From positions 1 to 64,000 of the forward strand of contig VANL01000080.1 of assembly GCA_006352455.1 (NCBI GenBank): 64,000 bases of DNA, written 5' to 3'. Source of the DNA: Brachionus sp. 'Tiscar'. Taxonomy: Eukaryota; Rotifera; Eurotatoria; Ploima; Brachionidae. This document shows positions 58,692 through 64,000 of the stretch, piece after piece. Numbering within the stretch: the first letter of the stretch is position 1; each line of letters begins with the position of its first letter. The position numbers and the translations under genes are program-made. Below the pieces are notes generated by a model that was not told where the DNA came from, made no database searches, and saw only the letters and a list, made by a program, of their open reading frames with translations.

Positions 58692-59138
58692 AAAATTTGA
58701 ATTCTTAGTCTATAATACCGATATCAGTGACTTGTAAATGAGTTTAGTTTTAATTTGCTTTGACTAAAAAAAAAAAGACATTGTTTCTCAACAGACAAAT
58801 TTTTTCCACATTTTTTTAAATGTTTGTTATCATATTTTAACTTAATTATTTTTTTATAACAAAAAATATTAAAAATAAAATTATTACTATTTTTTTTTAA
58901 ATTTATTGATGACGATTAAAAAATATTATTTAACTGACATTTAAGAATTACAATTCATATTTACAAGATATCTTATGAACTATGGAAACAATTTAAATCA
59001 CTAAAAATAATAAAAATATTAAATCAATTTATCTAAATAATTGATTTATAGGCTATGAATTTTAGAAAAAAATATTCAGTTTTGATGTTAAATATGTTTC
59101 TGAAACTGTTCATGAATCTAATGAATCTAGAAAGAAAG
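58692..59138. other. Convergent 3' flanks
   Basis: AT-rich stretch between the Morgue-like gene (+) and the first HMGB gene (-). No gene. Confidence 0.3.
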
Positions 59139-59657
59139 CTATTTCATTTTGCCTTTGTATTCGGCCAATTCTTGGTCATATCTAAGTTTTTCAGTAGCAC
59201 ATTTGGCTTCATATTTAGATTTAACTTCGGCTGAAACTTTGTTCCATCTTTCGCCAAGCTCTTTGGCTGCCTCGCCCACTGAATAGCTTGGAAATTCAGC
59301 CTTGACCGATGGTCTTTCATCTGCACAGAACAGAAAAAAAGCCGACAATGGACGTTTCGGGGCGTTTGGGTCTTTTTTCTTCTTCCTACGAATACCATTT
59401 CCATTACCTTCAGGAGTTTGTATATAATTAGACATCTCACGTTCGTATCGTATTTTGTCATTTTCGGCCATGTCAGCAAATCGCTTTTTCTCACTTTCTG
59501 TCATCATCTTCCAGCGTTCTGCACATTTTTTAGAAAACTCAGTGAAATTCACGTTCTCATTGGGATGTTTCTTTCGATGCTCTTCGCGACACATTTGAAC
59601 AAAAAATGTATACGCCGACATTCGTCCTTTTGGCTTTTTGTTGTCAGATTTATCCAT
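59139..59657 (-). CDS. HMGB-type chromatin protein lacking the acidic tail
   Basis: Single exon, 172 aa. Two HMG boxes: box A about 8-80 (KPKGRMSAYTFFVQMCREEH, KKCAERWKMM) and box B about 98-165 (DPNAPKRPLSAFFLFCADER, KELGERWNKVSAEVKSKYEA). The linker is basic (GIRRKKKKDPNAPKRP). The protein stops at EYKGKMK with no Asp/Glu tail. HMGB proteins bend DNA and loosen nucleosomes; without the tail, DNA binding is usually stronger (family knowledge). The ATG directly follows a TTTTTTTAG acceptor, so the 5' UTR is added by splicing. It is a paralogue of the gene at 60875-61441. Confidence 0.93.
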   Translation of the reverse strand: MDKSDNKKPKGRMSAYTFFVQMCREEHRKKHPNENVNFTEFSKKCAERWKMMTESEKKRFADMAENDKIRYEREMSNYIQTPEGNGNGIRRKKKKDPNAPKRPLSAFFLFCADERPSVKAEFPSYSVGEAAKELGERWNKVSAEVKSKYEAKCATEKLRYDQELAEYKGKMK

Positions 59658-59879
59658 CTAAAAAAATAACCTGATAATTAACTAAATTTAAAATAATAAT
59701 TAGTATTCAAATCTAATCTAAAACAGTTGTGAATTAATTGAATATTTTACTAGTACCTAGAAAATTTTCATACAAGTTTGATTTTTTAAATCTAATAAAT
59801 TTGGAAATTTATTTAGAATTTTTATTTATTCTGTTCCATTAATTGTTAGACTGGTGGAAGAATACAACAAAGGTTTCGA
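59658..59879. other. Upstream flank of the short HMGB gene
   Basis: AT-rich, no feature. Confidence 0.25.
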
Positions 59880-60092
59880 ATCAAGATATATCCAACTCCA
59901 TTGTGTAATTTTTTCCTTACAATTTCTTCTTTTTTTCCTGAACTCCTAAATATTTAACCATTTATAACCTAATTTTAATTTTCTTATATTTTAATCTATT
60001 TTATTTTCATTTTGTCTAATTAATTTTATTTTAATTTTTTATTTTTAATCTGAAGGAGCTTTAGCTCGAAATAGAAAAAAAATTAAATAAAA
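59880..60092 (+). repeat. Dispersed repeat with CTGAAGGAG..CTCGAAA hairpin, copy 2
   Basis: Plus-strand copy of the repeat at 12583-12815: CTTTTTTTCCTGAACTCC near 59930, ACCTAATTTTAATTTTCTTA near 59970, and TCTGAAGGAGCTTTAGCTCG then AAATAG at 60050-60074. GAGCT/AGCTC can form a stem over TT. The end is followed by an A-rich run, as in a retroposon tail. Confidence 0.55.
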
Positions 60093-60874
60093 AAAAATCG
60101 CATTTTTATGATCTAACTAAATATTTTTGATTTAAAAGAAATACTTTTTAATATCTTATTGAGTAAGAAAAAATTGATTAAAGTTCCAACCCGGGCAAAT
60201 ATCACAGGATTTCTTAATTAGCTAAAACAAAAGAATACTTTTGTAACTTAAATTAATAATTAATGAAAATAATAATAAAATCTGTTAAAAAATAAAATTC
60301 AGCCAAGTCAATTCGCAAAATTCAGTTGAAATTTTAGCTTTGTTAACAACACAATAATGTAGAAAAATCGAAATTGACATAATAGTAATTCTTGAATAAA
60401 ATTAAATGAATTTCTCTTAAATTCTTAACTCTTTTTTTTAATTAAAAAAATGATGCTTTGGTATAAAAATTTTTGGATCTTAGAAAAATCCAATTTTATG
60501 TGAATAGCGAATATTTTTTTTCATTTGGGGCTTAGTCCAAATTTTATTATTTTAAAATCAAAATTAAAAATTAAATATTTAATCTGTGATTGTTTTATTG
60601 TAAAACATTTAATCGAAAAAAAAATTACACAAAATGTCCAAATTAATTTTGATTGAAAATTTGATTTTGACAAAAATACAATCGAATTTAAGACAGCTAA
60701 AGTTGTACATCAAAAACAGAAATTTACTTTAAATTTTTTTTTTGTTGCCCAATAGACTAAAAATGTAAAAATCAAAAATGAATGAATTTATACAAAAAGT
60801 TGTACATCGTTTAAAAAAGACTAGTCCTCGAAATCGGATCGTTCTAAATGAATCAAGAGATTGGACTGTTGAGT
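60093..60874. other. Intergenic stretch between the HMGB genes
   Basis: AT-rich. No gene or repeat beyond the element ending at 60092. Confidence 0.3.
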
Positions 60875-61441
60875 TTATTCATTATCATCATCATCATCTT
60901 CATCATCCTCAATATCTTCATTTTGATTAACAGGAGTTGATTTATTTTTATAGTTTTCAAGCTCTTTTTCATATCGTGTTTTGTCCTGGGCTGCTTTGGC
61001 TTCATATTTAGATTTAACTTCGGCTGAAACTTTGTTCCACTTTTCACCAAGATCTTTGGCAACTTCTCCAACTGAATAACTTGGATGAGCAGCCTTTACA
61101 GCGGCTCTCTCATCTGCACAAAACAAAAAGAATGCTGACAATGGTCGCTTGGGCGCATTTGGATCTTTCTTTTTTTTCTTTCTCCCTCCTTCTTTATTAG
61201 CTGGTACATAAGTGGCCATTTCACGGTCATATCTCTGTTTATCTTTTTCGGCCATCTCAGCAAACCGCTTTTTCTCCATGTCAGTCATTAGCTTCCATCT
61301 CTCGGCACATTTTTTAGAAAATTCGGCAAAGTTAACATTCTCGTTGGGATGCTTTTTACGATGCTCTTCACGACAGGTTTGTACAAAAAATGTGTACGCC
61401 GACATTCGGCCTTTTGGTTTTTTATCTCCTTTGGTAGCCAT
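60875..61441 (-). CDS. HMGB1/2-type chromatin protein with acidic tail
   Basis: Single exon, 188 aa. Box A (KPKGRMSAYTFFVQTCREEH) and box B (DPNAPKRPLSAFFLFCADER, AVKAAHPSYSVGEVAKDLGE, KWNKVSAEVKSKYEA) are followed by a short linker and an acidic tail (EDIEDDEDDDDDNE). This is the canonical HMGB layout. It lies 1.2 kb upstream, in transcription order, of the tailless paralogue; the two share most box residues, including the start region KKPKGRMSAYTFFVQ. An acceptor-like TTAAG precedes the start by about 20 bases. Confidence 0.95.
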   Translation of the reverse strand: MATKGDKKPKGRMSAYTFFVQTCREEHRKKHPNENVNFAEFSKKCAERWKLMTDMEKKRFAEMAEKDKQRYDREMATYVPANKEGGRKKKKKDPNAPKRPLSAFFLFCADERAAVKAAHPSYSVGEVAKDLGEKWNKVSAEVKSKYEAKAAQDKTRYEKELENYKNKSTPVNQNEDIEDDEDDDDDNE

Positions 61442-62060
61442 TATTCAAATTCAAAAATCTTAACTAGAATAAATGTTAAGTTAAATTAGTGCTTTATTGA
61501 CAAGCAAATTTCTTAATTTTGTTTTGCTCGGATTGAATAAATTTGCACACCGAGCAGAGTGTGTTTATGCGCGAGACTGGATGAAGCAAAAAAAACAAAG
61601 AGAATGAAAAAAATATGTAGAGAAAGATATTAGAAATAGTTTTTGTTGTTAGTTTGCTATGTGTTGGAGAAATGAATATGAAATATAGAAATGAACGAGT
61701 GTATTTAAAATTGCTATAGTTTAGAGAGATTTGTGTATGCAAAATGATTGGGCTTAGTATTAGAAATAAAGCAATTCAATAGAAATGCATTGTAGGGCCT
61801 AGCATCCAATCATTCTATACTTGTTTGCCCAAAATTCATAAATGCTTTAAAATGAATGGAGCGATTTGTTTTGTGATCATAATTTCCTATTACTCAAAGA
61901 ACAACCCCAAATATATTAAGCATAATTATGCACAAAATGAGAGTGCTTAGACTACAGAGACGAGACTATGGACTAATACACGGTCGCCCTCTCAATGACA
62001 TACATTTTTTATTAATGCGCATAATTTTTTCATAAATCTATCATACAGATCCGCCATTGA
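61442..62060. promoter_or_regulatory. Less AT-rich upstream region of the HMGB gene
   Basis: The 600 bases upstream of the long HMGB gene are noticeably richer in G/C and in non-repetitive words than the rest of the intergenic DNA (for example GCACACCGAGCAGAGTGTG near 61545 and ACACGGTCGCCCTCTC near 61979). This is compatible with a promoter and 5' UTR of a highly expressed gene. No long open frame with coding character exists here. Confidence 0.35.
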
Positions 62061-64000
62061 ATCAAGTACTTAAAGTTATGTTCGATGTCTTTAAAATTTA
62101 GAGAATATGTAATAACCAAGTGTGTCCATCATTAGTACTAATCAGTTGACCTGAATCACTTGCTTAGGTTGCTTAATTTACTTTTTTAGCTATTAAATAA
62201 AACAAAAATAAAGTCAATAAAGATAAATTTTATTAATTATTAATTTTGTTGATTAATTATATATTTTGATCTAAATGATTGATAATACACAACTATGCTT
62301 CAAATTCCTTAGAGTATATTTATACTCATTAAAATTTTGAGCCATTGTACAAACATGGAGTTATTTCAAAAGTCAATTGAAAAAACACAATTAAAATTAG
62401 CAAATTTTTCATGTTTAAAAAATGAGAAGAAAAAACCAACTTGAAAATCATTTAGGTTCAACCCTTATTAGTATTTAGCTTGTGGACTTTATTTCAGGCT
62501 ACGTGGTTAAAAAGAAATATTAAAATTAAAAATAGTTATAATTTCTATTTTATAATAATTTTGCTCTTAGAAAAAGAAACAGTCAACTAAAAATCGGTTT
62601 CTATCTATTTTTGGTTTTAATTGATTTGTTTGATCATTTTAAATTATTTTTTAAATTTTCATTTGATATTTATTTATATTTTTAAAAACAAAATTTTCTT
62701 CATCTAGAGTATAATTATTATAAATTTTAAAATAAGTTACAGAAATTTCAATTATGCTGATAATTTTTATTCTAAAATGTCCTCAAATCAAACCCATAGG
62801 TTATTTTTGAGGATTTAAAAATTTTTTTTTAAATTGAGAAGTTTATTTTTATATCTCTTTAATTTTCTCCAGCTTTTTTATATTAAATTGAAACGCATTT
62901 ACTTAATTTTTTAAATTTTCTTTGAATTTAGAAATTCGCAACTAAAATATCAACTATAATCAATTTATTAAAATATTAACAATTTATAATTATTTTTAAA
63001 CCAAATTTATTATAATTTTGAGTCATGTGATTTTAATGAATAAGCTCAAATTTGATTTTGATGAAATGTTGAAGCAGAACTTATATGATTGTAAATAGAT
63101 TCTTAAAAAATATTTTCTTTGAAATTATTGAGTAAACTTTATGATTAGTTTAACTATTAAGTGTCTTAATTAAAATTAAATCACTTATTTTTTTAATTCA
63201 AATTCAAATAATTATTTAAAAATATTCCAATTATTAATTTAATAAATATTGAAATAAAAAAGCAAAAAACTTTAGAATATCGATTTGGAAAAATATTCGA
63301 TTGATTTTATTGAATATTCGAAACTTTATTAAGTTTCTTTTAAAGTTTGAATAAAATTTAGAATAAATATTTTTTGCTCTTAATTAAATAAGGAATGGTT
63401 TTGCAAATTTAAAAATATGAAAAAATCTTAAAAGCACAAATAAATTTTTTAATTCATTCACTAATGATTTCTTTTTTTTTTCAAAATCATAAAACTTATA
63501 AAATATTTCAAATTTTTTTTTTTTTTAAATAAAAGAAATATGTTAATTAAGTTTCTTAAATTAAATAGCATAGTAAAGTATATTATAATAATTTTCGCCA
63601 GTATATTTATTTTTTTAAATAAAATTTTTTAATATTCTAGTAATTAAAATTTGATGTTTTATAAATGAAATTTTAAATTGATTAAGCTTAGAGAAATGAA
63701 AGATTCTAACAACCAACTATATTTATTTATTAGCATTAAATATGAATAGCTGGAATTTCATTAAAATAAATTTTTATACTGAAATCTAGAATATCCAAGT
63801 AACAAATGCTTTTGTTGATTAAATTTGTAATTATTGATTATTGCATTTCTATGATTGCTTTATTAAGGAACTAATATTTTCATTAGAGCATTCATTTTAT
63901 GTTATGATAAATAATTAATGAAAATTTTAGAATTTATGAATTTTTGTTTTAAATTTTAATTTCTATAATTATCTCAACTCTTTTTATTATTTAATATCTT
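62061..64000. other. Gene-free AT-rich end of the window
   Basis: About 1.9 kb of AT-rich sequence with no supported gene, RNA gene or repeat ends. Confidence 0.4.

Noticed and set aside
59144..59494. 116-codon minus-strand frame within the short HMGB gene
   Set aside because: Alternative frame of the same gene; the other frame has both HMG boxes.
60050..60080. Hammerhead-ribozyme-like CTGA...GAAA pattern in the dispersed repeat
   Set aside because: The core reads CTGAAGG rather than CTGATGA, and stems I and III cannot be drawn.
60853..61071. Second minus-strand frame overlapping HMGB
   Set aside because: Frame-shifted reading of the HMGB box B and acidic tail codons.
61494..61742. 82-codon minus-strand frame upstream of HMGB
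   Set aside because: Low-complexity Phe/Ser/Ile composition, no motif; more likely promoter/UTR sequence.
1..64000. CRISPR arrays, bacterial operons, ribosomal RNA or prophage
   Set aside because: Spliced animal genes throughout; no direct-repeat/spacer arrays or rRNA-like sequence seen.
1..64000. tRNA genes
   Set aside because: No segment with convincing A/B boxes and cloverleaf pairing was found by eye; a covariance-model scan would be decisive.

Overview
The window is a stretch of a very AT-rich (well under 30% G+C by eye) nuclear genome of an invertebrate animal. The genes are intron-bearing, introns are mostly 45-60 bp with GT..AG ends, and the recognisable products are animal proteins: eEF1-delta, SEC23, carbonyl-reductase-type SDR, tartrate-resistant-type acid phosphatase, MICOS MIC26/27, CTR1, a Cys-loop acetylcholine-receptor-like subunit, fucose mutarotase, DDX24, ATPase inhibitor IF1, pirin, a Morgue-type F-box/E2-variant, and two HMGB proteins. 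High AT content, compact introns, splice acceptors sitting just upstream of several start codons (suggesting 5'-UTR introns or spliced-leader addition) and the mix of decayed transposons would fit a monogonont rotifer such as Brachionus. That assignment is inference, not proof.

Layout. 1-3.4 kb holds decayed coding relics and a TTAA-flanked MITE. 3.4-8.5 kb carries eEF1-delta and an EF-hand protein, with a foldback repeat between them. 8.5-13.6 kb is a transposon graveyard: a MULE/SWIM relic, two piggyBac-like 5' ends, a foldback element and a dispersed repeat. 13.6-25.5 kb is gene-dense: acid phosphatase (-), SDR (+), SEC23 (+), MIC26/27 (-) and an unidentified 240-aa protein (+). 25.5-27.4 kb is a large inverted repeat with another transposon at its centre. 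27.4-32.8 kb has three minus-strand genes without recognised homologues: a multipass membrane protein, an acidic 338-aa protein and a 199-aa five-exon protein. 33-36.8 kb holds two damaged LINEs; one is interrupted by a GC-rich TIR element that contains an inverted piece of the same LINE. 37.4-38.2 kb is CTR1. 38.3-43.4 kb is mostly desert, with a possibly broken gene at 40.9-41.9 kb. 43.4-48.1 kb holds the receptor subunit and fucose mutarotase. 48.1-51.1 kb has a LINE relic and a deleted Tc1-like element. 51.1-58.7 kb is dense again: DDX24 (-) head-to-head with IF1 (+), then pirin (-) head-to-head with the Morgue-like gene (+). 59.1-61.4 kb has two tandem HMGB genes (-). The last 2.5 kb shows no gene.

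The genes are mostly unrelated housekeeping and cell-biology genes. No operon or biosynthetic cluster is evident. The two HMGB genes are the only clear local duplication, and two head-to-head pairs share short promoter intervals. The most distinctive coding finding is the Morgue-type protein, whose E2 fold has Gly in place of the catalytic Cys. The most distinctive non-coding findings are nested transposon structures in which foldback or TIR elements carry fragments of LINE reverse transcriptase genes.
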